From Suilimivivens sp045586385 (GTDB lineage: Bacteria > Bacillota > Clostridia > Lachnospirales > Lachnospiraceae), in contig JAZNAE010000036.1 in assembly GCA_045586385.1 (NCBI GenBank), positions 7,799 through 71,798 of the forward strand: a stretch of DNA of 64,000 bases, written 5' to 3'. Positions within the stretch are counted from its first letter, which is position 1; each line of letters opens with the position of its first letter. The notes beneath the pieces were generated by a model. That model was not told where the DNA came from and searched no databases. It saw only the letters and a program-made list of their open reading frames with translations. Made by a program: the position numbers and the translations under genes. Shown piece by piece: positions 51,031 through 59,893 of the stretch.

Positions 51031-52197
51031 ATGAAATGGAGAAGGATTGTTTTTTTATTGCTATGGGTTATGTCTTTGATAGGGATATCCTTTTATGGAG
51101 GAGCGGTTAGCTATGGATTTTTTTGGGGGATGACATTACTTCCCGTGGTATCTCTTACTTATTTGGTTTTGTTTTTTGCCCAATTTCGTATCTATCAGGA
51201 AATACAGAGTAGAACAATTGTGTGCAAACAGGTGATGCCCTATTATTTTACATTGCCCAATGAAACTTTTTTTTCATTCGCGGGATTAAACGTGAGGATG
51301 TTTTCCGGATTTTCCTATGTAACGGATATTCCGGATGATGAGGAATACGAGTTGTTGCCGGGCGAATCCTATACCTACCATACGAATCTTGTTTGCAAAT
51401 ATCGTGGGGAATATGAGGTGGGTGTAAAGGAAATTGTAATCACAGATTTTTTTCGTCTGTTCCGACTTCGCTACAGGATTCATGGGACCATTAAGGCTTT
51501 GGTATATCCCAGGTTAATACATAAAGAAGAGCTTTCCGGTATAAAAGATATTATCGATGTAAGCAGTTTGCAATCTGAAATGAATAGGACACAGCCGGAT
51601 GTTGTTACCAGAGATTATGTGCAGGGCGACTCCCTAAAATACATTCATTGGAAAGTCTCCGCAAAAGAGCAGAAACTAAAAACCCGCAATTTATTAGGAG
51701 AAAGAAAAAAGGAAATTCTTCTTTTTTATGATACCAAAAGATATGATTCCAAAGAGGAAATATACATACCTCTTGAAAGTCAGATTTTGGAAACGGTTTT
51801 GGCAATTGGTCTTCATTTTGCAAAAAAAAGTATACCCTATACTATTTGTTATGGACAAAACGGCATAAGAAAGCAGCAGATTGAGGGTATTACCCAAATG
51901 GAATATTTATATCAGGAAACCGTCCGGATTCAATTTGACGAAAAGGAAAATCCGGAGAATCTGCTGAAGCAGATGATACAGGAAAGGCTGCATTTACAAG
52001 CCCATGCGTTTATTGTGGTAGCCCACGAGGTGAGTGATGAAATGATGGAGCAGCTGCAAATGTTTGTGGAAGAAGGATTTTTTGTAATATTGTATCTGGT
52101 TACAGATGAAAATGCGGAGAACTATATCAGACAGAGTAACGAAAGATTTAAAATAGTGGTATTACCTGTAGAAGGCGATTTGGAGGAACTGTTGTGA
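51031..52197 (+). CDS. DUF58 domain-containing membrane protein
   Basis: 388 residues: two N-terminal hydrophobic helices (about 5-55), a beta-rich region and the DUF58 core with VTRDYVQGDSLKYIHWKVSAK, then a vWA-like tail. DUF58 proteins accompany MoxR ATPases. It begins 11 bases after moxR and overlaps the transglutaminase gene by four bases, indicating one operon. Likely an envelope-associated complex. Confidence 0.9.
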   Translation: MKWRRIVFLLLWVMSLIGISFYGGAVSYGFFWGMTLLPVVSLTYLVLFFAQFRIYQEIQSRTIVCKQVMPYYFTLPNETFFSFAGLNVRMFSGFSYVTDIPDDEEYELLPGESYTYHTNLVCKYRGEYEVGVKEIVITDFFRLFRLRYRIHGTIKALVYPRLIHKEELSGIKDIIDVSSLQSEMNRTQPDVVTRDYVQGDSLKYIHWKVSAKEQKLKTRNLLGERKKEILLFYDTKRYDSKEEIYIPLESQILETVLAIGLHFAKKSIPYTICYGQNGIRKQQIEGITQMEYLYQETVRIQFDEKENPENLLKQMIQERLHLQAHAFIVVAHEVSDEMMEQLQMFVEEGFFVILYLVTDENAENYIRQSNERFKIVVLPVEGDLEELL

Positions 52198-54500
52198 GTA
52201 ATCGGTTATTTAGTGCTTTATATCCTATGTGCTATCGTATCATGATGACAGTATTACTGGCAGGAGTTGTTATAAACGGCATTGGACACATGATGGGGAT
52301 TGTAGAAATATCTTCATGGAATTGGATTTTGATTGGGTGGTTGGCTTTTTTACTTTCAGGAATCAATTATGGAAAAATCAATGAGATGTTACTTTGCGGA
52401 ATTGCGTTGGTTTTGAGTGTGGTACTTATGATTCCCCTGATAGGAGCCGGACAAATCAGCGGTTTTTTTGAAAACTATGTCAATTGGCTGATGGGAATGA
52501 CAGGATATGAGGAAAAATGGATGCTGGGCTACGGCCTTATGCAGATGGTATGGGTAGTGATCGCCTGCTATTTTTTTGAAATGATTTTTGAAAAAAAGCA
52601 GATTATCAATGATATTGCGGCAATACTTTTGCTTGTAAGTCTGCTGACATGTATGCTGTTAGAGATAAGAGTAAGACGTGCCGGAGTGGTATGCATTATT
52701 TTGTACGCGATTGTTACCTATATACAGCGGATGCGTAAAAACTGGGATAAGAAAAAGATGCGGGACAGCAGGGAATATATTCTCTTTTTGGTTCCGTTTC
52801 TGTCATTGTATTTATTTGTGCTTTCTTTCACACCTACAAGTGAAAATCCGTATAACTGGGATTTTGTAAAGGATATTTATGATAATTTAAGTGAAAGAGC
52901 AACCATATGGTGGGAGAATATGGGAGGAGGTGCACGGGAAGATTTTGGAGCGTCTTCCATGGGATTTTCCGAAGAAAGAAAACTTGCAGGAAGTTTAGAA
53001 GAATCAGATAAACACATCATGAAAGTAAAAGGTGATATACGTCAGGTTACCACCGGCTATCTGCGAGGAAAAAGCTATGATACCTTTGACGGAACGGAAT
53101 GGAAAAAGACAGTTGTGGAGGACTTAAAGGAATATCCCCTTGATTCGCTTGAATTGCTATATGCGATGAAGCGATACGATCCGGAAAAAATGGATCATTA
53201 TATTTGTATAGCGAATCTGAATATCAAATACGAGTATTTCAACACAGGATATCTTTTTGCTCCCGGCAAACTGCTTGGTATCCGTAATATGGATTACAAG
53301 TGGAGCGCAGGTGATGCTGTATTCGGAGAGCAAAAAGGATACGGAACAGAGTATGGCTTGAGCTATTATCAGCTGAATGTGGGTGGATCGGATTTTGCAG
53401 GACTACTGGAGAGTACGCAGGAAGATGATGAAGCTATATGGGGAGAGATGCTGGAAGCAAGTCCGTCATGGCTTAGGAGAAGTTATACCCTGGAGGATCT
53501 GGTAAAGTACCGGGAAAAGATAAGAGAAAACTATTATCAAAAAATGGAACTGTCAACCAAGACACAGGATTATTTAGAAGAAGTGACTAAGGGATGCAAA
53601 ACTGATTTTCAAATATTGAAGGCGATAGAAGAGGAACTTAGCAGTTATACCTATACACATACGCCGGGTAAATTGCCGGAATGGGTAAAGTCAAAGGAAG
53701 ATTTTTTGGATTTCTTTTTGCTGGAAAGTAAACAAGGATTTTGCTCACATTTTGCGACAGCTTTTGTTTTGCTTGCCAGGGCAGAAGGAATTCCTGCCAG
53801 ATATGTAGAAGGTTTTTGCGTGCCGCTGACAGACAGTAAGTATATGCAAGTATCCGCAGACATGGCACATGCGTGGCCGGAAGTATATTTGGAAGGAATT
53901 GGATGGATTCCGTTTGAACCGACACCCGGATATGGCAGTTTGCGATATGGCGGCTGGGAGGCAAATGATTTAAAGGGGATATATGGTGCTGAAAAAGAAA
54001 TGGCTGCACCTTTAAAAGAAGCCGGGAAGGAAACAGAGGAAGAGCTTCAAAAGGAGAACGTAGCGGAAAAACAAAGGATAGAAGTGGTTCTTAGAGGAGG
54101 ACTGGTCTTTTTCCTAATTTGTCTGGCAGTACTTTTGATAGAAAAACTGGTGCAAAAACTGCGATATACGCGTATGAATGTAGAGAGCAGATTTTTGGTG
54201 GAGATAAGAAAGAGTTTATGGATATTTGCAAGGCTTGGATATAGAAGAGGAAAGTCGGAAACGCTGTGTGAGTTACAGGAAAGGATAAAGGCAGACCATC
54301 CACAGTGGTTAGATGAAGCAAGGATCTTTACTTGCTTTGAGGCATATCAGGAATATTTATACCGGGGTGAAAATGTAACAGAAAATCTGTTGCAGGAGAT
54401 TCAAAAAGAAAGTAGAGAATTATTACGAATGGTAAAAGAAGATAATAAACTGACATATTATAAGGTGTGTATCGCATTGTTTCTTCGTATGAGTATGTAA
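52194..54500 (+). CDS. TgpA-like transglutaminase membrane protein
   Basis: 768 residues with a GTG start overlapping the DUF58 stop. Several N-terminal helices (about five to six, up to residue 225), an extracytoplasmic transglutaminase core with Cys in KQGFCSHFATAF, His in DMAHAWPEVYLEG and a following acidic residue in PFEPTPGYG, then a C-terminal helix (about 635-655) and a DUF4129-like cytoplasmic tail. It probably acts on surface proteins or the cell wall. Partner of MoxR-DUF58. Confidence 0.9.
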   Translation: MSNRLFSALYPMCYRIMMTVLLAGVVINGIGHMMGIVEISSWNWILIGWLAFLLSGINYGKINEMLLCGIALVLSVVLMIPLIGAGQISGFFENYVNWLMGMTGYEEKWMLGYGLMQMVWVVIACYFFEMIFEKKQIINDIAAILLLVSLLTCMLLEIRVRRAGVVCIILYAIVTYIQRMRKNWDKKKMRDSREYILFLVPFLSLYLFVLSFTPTSENPYNWDFVKDIYDNLSERATIWWENMGGGAREDFGASSMGFSEERKLAGSLEESDKHIMKVKGDIRQVTTGYLRGKSYDTFDGTEWKKTVVEDLKEYPLDSLELLYAMKRYDPEKMDHYICIANLNIKYEYFNTGYLFAPGKLLGIRNMDYKWSAGDAVFGEQKGYGTEYGLSYYQLNVGGSDFAGLLESTQEDDEAIWGEMLEASPSWLRRSYTLEDLVKYREKIRENYYQKMELSTKTQDYLEEVTKGCKTDFQILKAIEEELSSYTYTHTPGKLPEWVKSKEDFLDFFLLESKQGFCSHFATAFVLLARAEGIPARYVEGFCVPLTDSKYMQVSADMAHAWPEVYLEGIGWIPFEPTPGYGSLRYGGWEANDLKGIYGAEKEMAAPLKEAGKETEEELQKENVAEKQRIEVVLRGGLVFFLICLAVLLIEKLVQKLRYTRMNVESRFLVEIRKSLWIFARLGYRRGKSETLCELQERIKADHPQWLDEARIFTCFEAYQEYLYRGENVTENLLQEIQKESRELLRMVKEDNKLTYYKVCIALFLRMSM

Positions 54501-54625
54501 GAGTGTGCTTTTTGTAAAAATCACTAAATATGGGAAAAATGTTGCTTTTCTTTCATAAATGTTGTATGATAGTTTACATAATTTGGTACCTATGGGATAG
54601 TTTGTCAAATGTTGGAGGAATAGAA

Positions 54626-55711
54626 ATGAAAAAGAGTAGGATCGTAAAATTAATTGCCATACTCGTTTTGGCAATCGGAATTACGGTACTTCCCACAAAC
54701 CGGCTTATTGTACAGGCACAGGAAGTAATAGCAACGGTAGAAGGCACTGTATTATCCGAGACCACGAAGGAGTTATTACATCTTTCCACAAAGGAAGGTA
54801 AGATGGAAATTAAGTTGGATAGTAATACGGATACAACTGAATGCAAGATGCTGCTGACAGGTGAGAAAATAAGGGTTTCCGTATCCCACGGATCGGACGG
54901 TTATCTGCATGCCGTAAAAATTACCAGTAATAGCAAAACTCCGGGAATTACCATAGATACATCCACATCTGTTGCGGTAACGGGAGTGATTAATGAAAAG
55001 TCTAACAGTGAAATTTTGTTTTTTGATACAGAATGCGGCACGATGGAGCTAAAACTGGATGCGACCACCGATATCAATAATTGTTCTATATTGGTAGCGG
55101 GAAAAACCTATGAAATTGTCTGTGCCAGAGGATCTGATGCGTATATGCATATATTGTCTATTAAAGATTCCAATGCAATTGTAAAAACATCATCCGGAAC
55201 AACCATCAATATCTCTTTGTTGACACCGTCACCGGCAACGGCACTTGACAGCAATATCGTTACGACTACGGTTACCGGAACGGTAGATTCACAAACAAAA
55301 GAAAACCTTCTGTATTTAGCTACCGACGGCGGTATTATGATGGTAGTGATTGACAGTAAAACAGACAGCACAAAGGGCATGGTTCTTACGCCGGGGACCA
55401 AGTTGACAGTATCGGTATACCGTGGTGCAGATGCCTATATGCATGCGGCAGTGATAACCGGTGCAAATAAGGATTCCTTAACGGCTACATTGGACCAAGC
55501 CACAAAAGCAACCGTGACAGGAACCGTATCGGAAAAATCTACCGAAGAAATGTTGTATTTAGATCTTGAACATGGAGAAATGAAATTGAAAACGGACGCT
55601 CTTAAAGAAATAAAGGGACTTAAAGTTCTTGTTGCGGACAAGGAAATCAGCGTAACATGTGAGAGAGGGTCTGATGCCTATATGCATGTGACAAGCATTA
55701 CAGGTTTATAA
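54626..55711 (+). CDS. secreted protein of four 65-residue repeats
   Basis: 361 residues: a signal peptide (about 1-32), then four copies of a repeat at about 36-100, 116-180, 214-279 and 296-360. Each has V-x-G-T/V-V/I, a block like LLYLATDGG, a strand with MxLKLD, and the closing RGSDAYMH followed by a hydrophobic pair and IT. Spacers of 15-33 residues are Ser/Thr-rich. The length of each copy and its five or so strands suggest OB-like barrels, but I know no family. GGAGGAA precedes the ATG. It follows the transglutaminase gene. Confidence 0.75.
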   Translation: MKKSRIVKLIAILVLAIGITVLPTNRLIVQAQEVIATVEGTVLSETTKELLHLSTKEGKMEIKLDSNTDTTECKMLLTGEKIRVSVSHGSDGYLHAVKITSNSKTPGITIDTSTSVAVTGVINEKSNSEILFFDTECGTMELKLDATTDINNCSILVAGKTYEIVCARGSDAYMHILSIKDSNAIVKTSSGTTINISLLTPSPATALDSNIVTTTVTGTVDSQTKENLLYLATDGGIMMVVIDSKTDSTKGMVLTPGTKLTVSVYRGADAYMHAAVITGANKDSLTATLDQATKATVTGTVSEKSTEEMLYLDLEHGEMKLKTDALKEIKGLKVLVADKEISVTCERGSDAYMHVTSITGL

Positions 55712-55730
55712 TTTAAAATTATAGAAGAGA

Positions 55731-55758
55731 GTTCCGGACGATGTGCCGGAACCTTTTT
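55731..55758 (+). terminator. intrinsic terminator after repeat protein
   Basis: GTTCCGG (55731-55737) pairs with CCGGAAC (55746-55752) around an 8-base loop, followed by a run of T. Confidence 0.85.
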
Positions 55759-55844
55759 TATGCAGTTAATAAAGGTTTAAGGGAGGATGAGTTTGGGAAT
55801 ACTATGTAAAAATAAAAAACCCGTAATAAGGTTTTCGCAGTCCC

Positions 55845-55873
55845 TTGACGTAGTTTTTAAAAACTGATATACT
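55845..55873 (+). promoter_or_regulatory. DegV gene promoter with central palindrome
   Basis: TTGACG (55845-55850), 17-base spacer, TATACT (55868-55873). A perfect 14-bp palindrome AGTTTTTAAAAACT fills most of the spacer (55852-55865), a position suited to a repressor. The repressor is not identifiable. Confidence 0.7.
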
Positions 55874-55922
55874 CGTAAAAAATACATAAAGTGGTAAAGC
55901 CATGAAAAACGAGGTAATAAAA

Positions 55923-56759
55923 ATGATTTGCAAAATAGTATCGGATTCAGCCGTAAACATGCGGGTGGCAAAAGGTGATACAGAATTTGTTTCAGTTCCT
56001 CTTACCATCAGAGCGGGAGAGAAGGAGTTTATTGATGATAACTCTCTGGATGTACAGGAAATGGTAGATTATATGAGTAACTTTAAAGGAAAATCCGGTA
56101 CGGCTTGTCCCAGTGTAGATGCGTGGTTGCAAGCATTTGAGGGGGCGGATTGCATTATTTGTTTTACCATCACAAGTGGTCTTTCCGGTAGCTATAATTC
56201 AGCAAAAGCGGCAAAGGAAGATTTTGAAGAGAAAAATCCGGGTAAAAAGGTTTTTATCGTAGATACGCTTTCTGCAGGGCCTGAAATGGAGCTTTTGGTT
56301 GATAAGGCAGAAGAATTGTTGAGTCAGGGAATGGAGTTTGACGAAGTGTGTAAGTCCGTTATGCAATATAAGGAGAAAACAGGACTAATGTTTTCGCTGG
56401 AGTCATTGACCAATCTAGCAAATAATGGACGCGTCAGTCCTGTGGTAGCAAAGATTGCAGGGGTTCTCGGAATACGCGTAGTGGGGCGTGCCAGCGATAA
56501 GGGACAGCTTGACCCGATGGATAAAAGCCGCGGGGAAAAGAAAGCACTTGCCGCTATTTGGCAGAGAATGAAAGAATTAAATTATGCCGGCGGCAGGGTG
56601 AAAATTGACCATTGCAATAATCCGCAGGCGGCAGAGCAGATGAAGAAAATCATATTGGAAAAATATCCGGCAACAAAGGTTGCCATTGGGGTAACTTATG
56701 GACTGTGTAGCTTTTATGCAGAAAACGGGGGGCTGCTGGTGGGTTTTGAAAAAGCATAG
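55923..56759 (+). CDS. DegV family fatty-acid-binding protein
   Basis: 278 residues. Typical DegV features: KIVSDSAVNM at the start, a T-x-x-P-S motif variant (GTACPSVDAW), ITSGLSGSYNSA and SLESLTNLANNGRVS. DegV/FakB proteins hold a fatty acid for phosphorylation by the FakA kinase. ATG at 55923 with GAGGT upstream was preferred to one at 55902. An acyl-ACP thioesterase follows, so both may serve fatty-acid handling. Confidence 0.9.
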   Translation: MICKIVSDSAVNMRVAKGDTEFVSVPLTIRAGEKEFIDDNSLDVQEMVDYMSNFKGKSGTACPSVDAWLQAFEGADCIICFTITSGLSGSYNSAKAAKEDFEEKNPGKKVFIVDTLSAGPEMELLVDKAEELLSQGMEFDEVCKSVMQYKEKTGLMFSLESLTNLANNGRVSPVVAKIAGVLGIRVVGRASDKGQLDPMDKSRGEKKALAAIWQRMKELNYAGGRVKIDHCNNPQAAEQMKKIILEKYPATKVAIGVTYGLCSFYAENGGLLVGFEKA

Positions 56760-56767
56760 GTAGTTAG

Positions 56768-56797
56768 GTCGGTTTCTTTTGAAACCGGCTTTTATTT
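56768..56797 (+). terminator. intrinsic terminator after DegV gene
   Basis: CGGTTTC (56770-56776) and GAAACCG (56781-56787) form a stem with a TTTT loop, extended by G-C and T-G pairs, and a T-rich tail follows. Confidence 0.8.
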
Positions 56798-56888
56798 TTA
56801 GGAAATAATTTGAGATAATCTACTATTTCTTTGGAAAAGTTCGTGGTATACTTGTAAAAGATGTTGTTATGTGAAGAAGGAGTAAGAG

Positions 56889-57602
56889 ATGTACAGTTAT
56901 CAAAGCAGAATCAGATACAGTGAATTGGATGCGTCAGGGCATTTAAAGATAGAGTCGCTATTGGATTATTTTCAGGATTGTACTACCTTTCATTCGGAAG
57001 ATTTGGGACGAGGGGTAGATTATTTAAAAGAAAAACATATGGTGTGGGTACTCAGTTCTTGGCAGATTATTGTGGATAGGTATCCAAAACTTGGAGAGAG
57101 AGTAACGGTTGCTACAGCACCCTATGATTTCAAAGGGTTTATGGGTTACCGAAATTTTCTTATGACAGATGAGACCGGGGAACGTATTGCTTGCGGAAAC
57201 ACCATCTGGAGTCTCATTGACACGGAAAATAATCATCCCATCAGGCCTACTGAAGAGATTGTTAATGCGTATGAATTGGAAGAAAAATTGGACATGGAAT
57301 ATGCACCCAGAAGAATTACCCTTCCGGATGATTTGGAAAAAGGGGAAAATATAATTATAAGGCCTCACCATTTAGATACCAATCACCATGTGAATAACGG
57401 ACAGTATGTCCGGATTGCACTTGATGCACTTGGAAAAGAATGTAGCATTAGACAACTCCGGGCAGAATATAAGAAACAGTCTTATTTAAATGATACACTC
57501 ACGCCTTTCGTTGGAACTTCCGGGGAGGGAACTTATGTGATTGTACTGAAGGATGCGCAGGATGCAGTAAGTTGTGTAGTGGAAATTCAGACGGTATCAT
57601 AA
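56889..57602 (+). CDS. acyl-ACP thioesterase (FatA-like)
   Basis: 237 residues with two hotdog domains. The first contains IRYSELDASGHLKI, and the second has the catalytic-type region HHLDTNHHVNNGQYV in which Asn and His are conserved in plant and bacterial acyl-ACP thioesterases. It releases free fatty acids from ACP. GAAGGAG precedes the ATG. It sits 129 bases after DegV and 24 before the S1-domain gene. Confidence 0.88.
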   Translation: MYSYQSRIRYSELDASGHLKIESLLDYFQDCTTFHSEDLGRGVDYLKEKHMVWVLSSWQIIVDRYPKLGERVTVATAPYDFKGFMGYRNFLMTDETGERIACGNTIWSLIDTENNHPIRPTEEIVNAYELEEKLDMEYAPRRITLPDDLEKGENIIIRPHHLDTNHHVNNGQYVRIALDALGKECSIRQLRAEYKKQSYLNDTLTPFVGTSGEGTYVIVLKDAQDAVSCVVEIQTVS

Positions 57603-57626
57603 ACGATAAAGAACGGAGAGACCAAA

Positions 57627-58484
57627 ATGATTGAATTAGGAAAAAGACAGATACTCACTATTATTAAAAAAGTAGATTTCGGTGTTTATCTTGCGGATGT
57701 GGAGACAGATGAGGAAGATAAAGTATTGCTTCCCATAAAGCAAGTGCCTGCAGGTGCGCAGATAAATGATAAAATTTCCGTATTTATTTACAGAGACTCT
57801 AAAGACAGATTGATTGCAACCACAAATGAACCGATGCTGGAGGTAGGTCAATTTGCCTGCCTGAAAGTAAAGCAGGTGGGAAAATTCGGTGCATTTCTTG
57901 ACTGGGGATTAGAAAAGGATTTGCTACTGCCTTTTAAAGAACAAACGATGCCCCTGAAAGCGGGTGACGAATGCATGGCAGCACTTTATGTAGATAAAAG
58001 CAACAGACTGTGTGCCACCATGAAAGTGTATCACTATCTGCGGACGGACAGTCCCTATAAAAAGGATGATAAGGTAGAAGGAATTGTGTATGAGATTAGT
58101 CCCAATTTCGGTACGTTTGTGGCTGTGGACGAACGTTACTCAGCCCTAATTCCGAAAAGTGAGCCGTCGGAAGGAATTAAAGTGGGAGACAGAATACTCG
58201 CCCGCGTGACAGAGGTAAAAGAGGACGGTAAGCTTTCCTTAAGCATTAGGGAAAAGGCATATATGCAAATTGATGCGGATGCGAAAAAACTGCTTGATAT
58301 GCTGAAGGCAAATGACGGGTATCTTTCCTTTGGCGATAAATCTGCACCGGAGCTTATCCGTGAAAAGACCGGTATGAGTAAAAATGAATTTAAAAAAGCG
58401 GCAGGAAATTTATATAAGCAAAGATTGATTGAAATTCAGGCAGAGAGTATGCGATTGGTTAAGGGGAAAGAGGATGAACAGTAA
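57627..58484 (+). CDS. cvfB: CvfB-type S1 RNA-binding protein
   Basis: 285 residues. Three S1-like OB domains can be read: VDFGVYLADVE at the start, VGKFGAFLDWGLEKDLLLP in the middle, and SPNFGTFVAVDERYSALIP. A winged-helix C-terminus (ELIREKTGMSKNEFKKAAG) closes the protein. This is the CvfB/YitL plan; S. aureus CvfB influences virulence gene expression and binds RNA. The next gene begins inside its end. Confidence 0.88.
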   Translation: MIELGKRQILTIIKKVDFGVYLADVETDEEDKVLLPIKQVPAGAQINDKISVFIYRDSKDRLIATTNEPMLEVGQFACLKVKQVGKFGAFLDWGLEKDLLLPFKEQTMPLKAGDECMAALYVDKSNRLCATMKVYHYLRTDSPYKKDDKVEGIVYEISPNFGTFVAVDERYSALIPKSEPSEGIKVGDRILARVTEVKEDGKLSLSIREKAYMQIDADAKKLLDMLKANDGYLSFGDKSAPELIREKTGMSKNEFKKAAGNLYKQRLIEIQAESMRLVKGKEDEQ

Positions 58485-59409
58485 AAAGGCAAATTTGGCA
58501 TTTTTAATATCGATTATATGTTATATAGGGGTTATGTTGTTGGTGCCTGGTTTTTTTCCTGCCGTTGCAGGGAGTCTGATTATCAGTAATGCCCTTTCTG
58601 AGATGGTGATTTTGCTGCCCGGACTACTCTTTGTCCTTTTGTCTAAAGAAAAAGCAATTGGTTTTTTGGGATTTCGTAAGATAAAAATCTCGACAGTGCT
58701 TGCGATTATACCATTTACCATGCTTACATCGCCGTTTATTACGTTGGTGAATTTAATTTCCCAGTTTTTTGTGGAAAATGAAGTGACAAACATGGTTGAT
58801 GGTTTTCAGATGACACAGATGCCCTTTTGGCAGGTATTTGGTACGGTGGCAATTTTTGCACCGTTTTGTGAAGAATTGGCGTGCAGGGGAGTCTATTATC
58901 ACAGTCATAAAAAGACCGGAGGGATGTTTAAGGCCTTGCTTGTATCCTCTCTTATTTTTGCCATGGTGCATATGAATATTAATCAGGCAAGTTATGCCTT
59001 CGTGGTAGGCGCGCTGGCAGTACTTTTGGTAGAGGCGACGGGGAGTCTTTGGTCTTCCATCATATATCATGGGCTGATTAACGGAAGCCAGATGGTACTG
59101 CTGTTTTTGGTACAGGCAGTAGACCCGCAGGCATACAGCCAGGCATCTGCAGAAGTGGTCACTACAGAAATGCTGGTTTATATGGTGGCGGTATATTTGG
59201 CTATCGCTGCAGTCTGCCTGCCTTTGGGATGGGCACTTTTGGTATGGATAAGCGGACGCGAAGGGCGCAGAGGTATTCTTCATATTGTATGGGAAGAGCG
59301 AAAGAAAAAGGATAAGGTCATATCAGTTTCGCTGATATTAGCACTTATCCTTTGCATAGCGGTGATTGTGTGGACTATGATAGCTCCGTATGTGATTCAA
59401 TCATTTTAA
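58474..59409 (+). CDS. CPBP family intramembrane protease
   Basis: 311 residues with eight or so hydrophobic helices. The catalytic motif is PFCEELACRGVYY (E-E-x3-R), with MVHMNI supplying His and a later IYHGLINGS the last His. ATG at 58474 follows AAAGAGG; it overlaps cvfB by 11 bases. Second protein of this family in the window, unrelated in context to the one at 13800. Confidence 0.87.
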   Translation: MNSKKANLAFLISIICYIGVMLLVPGFFPAVAGSLIISNALSEMVILLPGLLFVLLSKEKAIGFLGFRKIKISTVLAIIPFTMLTSPFITLVNLISQFFVENEVTNMVDGFQMTQMPFWQVFGTVAIFAPFCEELACRGVYYHSHKKTGGMFKALLVSSLIFAMVHMNINQASYAFVVGALAVLLVEATGSLWSSIIYHGLINGSQMVLLFLVQAVDPQAYSQASAEVVTTEMLVYMVAVYLAIAAVCLPLGWALLVWISGREGRRGILHIVWEERKKKDKVISVSLILALILCIAVIVWTMIAPYVIQSF

Positions 59410-59594
59410 ATAAACATATCGAAGTTGCTGCCTACAGTGGGATTTACCGACAACTCCATGGAACGGTCCATCATCTGAATCAGGCTGTCGCCTAAGACTT
59501 CGGTATTATCCAAGGCTTTGCTTAAAACAGCAGTACCTATTTTGGTGCCGATTTCCATATTGGCTATGGCCGTTGATAATTCGGGAATATGCAT
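59406..59594 (-). CDS. YjfB-like small protein (putative motility)
   Basis: 62 residues beginning at an ATG with AAAGGAGG in front. The pattern IPELSTAIANMEIGTKIGTAV, then VLSKALD and a tail NPTVGSNFD, fits the YjfB family, small proteins linked with motility in some Firmicutes. It overlaps the convergent CPBP stop by four bases. No flagellar gene is near. Confidence 0.75.
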   Translation of the reverse strand: MHIPELSTAIANMEIGTKIGTAVLSKALDNTEVLGDSLIQMMDRSMELSVNPTVGSNFDMFI

Positions 59595-59618
59595 AACAAA
59601 GCCTCCTTTCAAATTTAC

Positions 59619-59675
59619 AGTATAATTATAACATGTTTTATGTAAAAAAGCCATTTATTTGCAAAAACATGTTAT
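59619..59675 (-). promoter_or_regulatory. promoter of the YjfB-like gene with inverted 12-bp sites
   Basis: Minus-strand TTTACA (59646-59641) and TATACT (59624-59619) are 16 bases apart. ATAACATGTTTT (59628-59639) in the spacer has an exact reverse complement AAAACATGTTAT at 59664-59675. The two could be operator half-pairs for a repressor, or could form a 12-bp stem. Confidence 0.6.
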
Positions 59676-59893
59676 TTTTTATTGTAAAAAATTTGTTTAT
59701 GTTGCATAGAAGAATGTTTTGGGATTTTTTAGGGAAAAACATTAAAAATAAACAAAAAAATAAGAAAAACGTGTAGATTTATTTGTGCATTTGTATTAAA
59801 ATGAAAAAGAAGTCTTTTTCTGTAGCACAAAAAACAAAAAAAACATTGTGAAATTTGCATACATTTTGAGATGCGATAAAGGAGTGGGGGATA
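59676..59893. other. AT-rich leader region
   Basis: About 220 bases before the CdaR/PucR-type gene with very low GC content. I see A and T tracts and a short hairpin (AAAAAGA with TCTTTTT near 59804-59819), but no gene or firm promoter. Confidence 0.5.
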
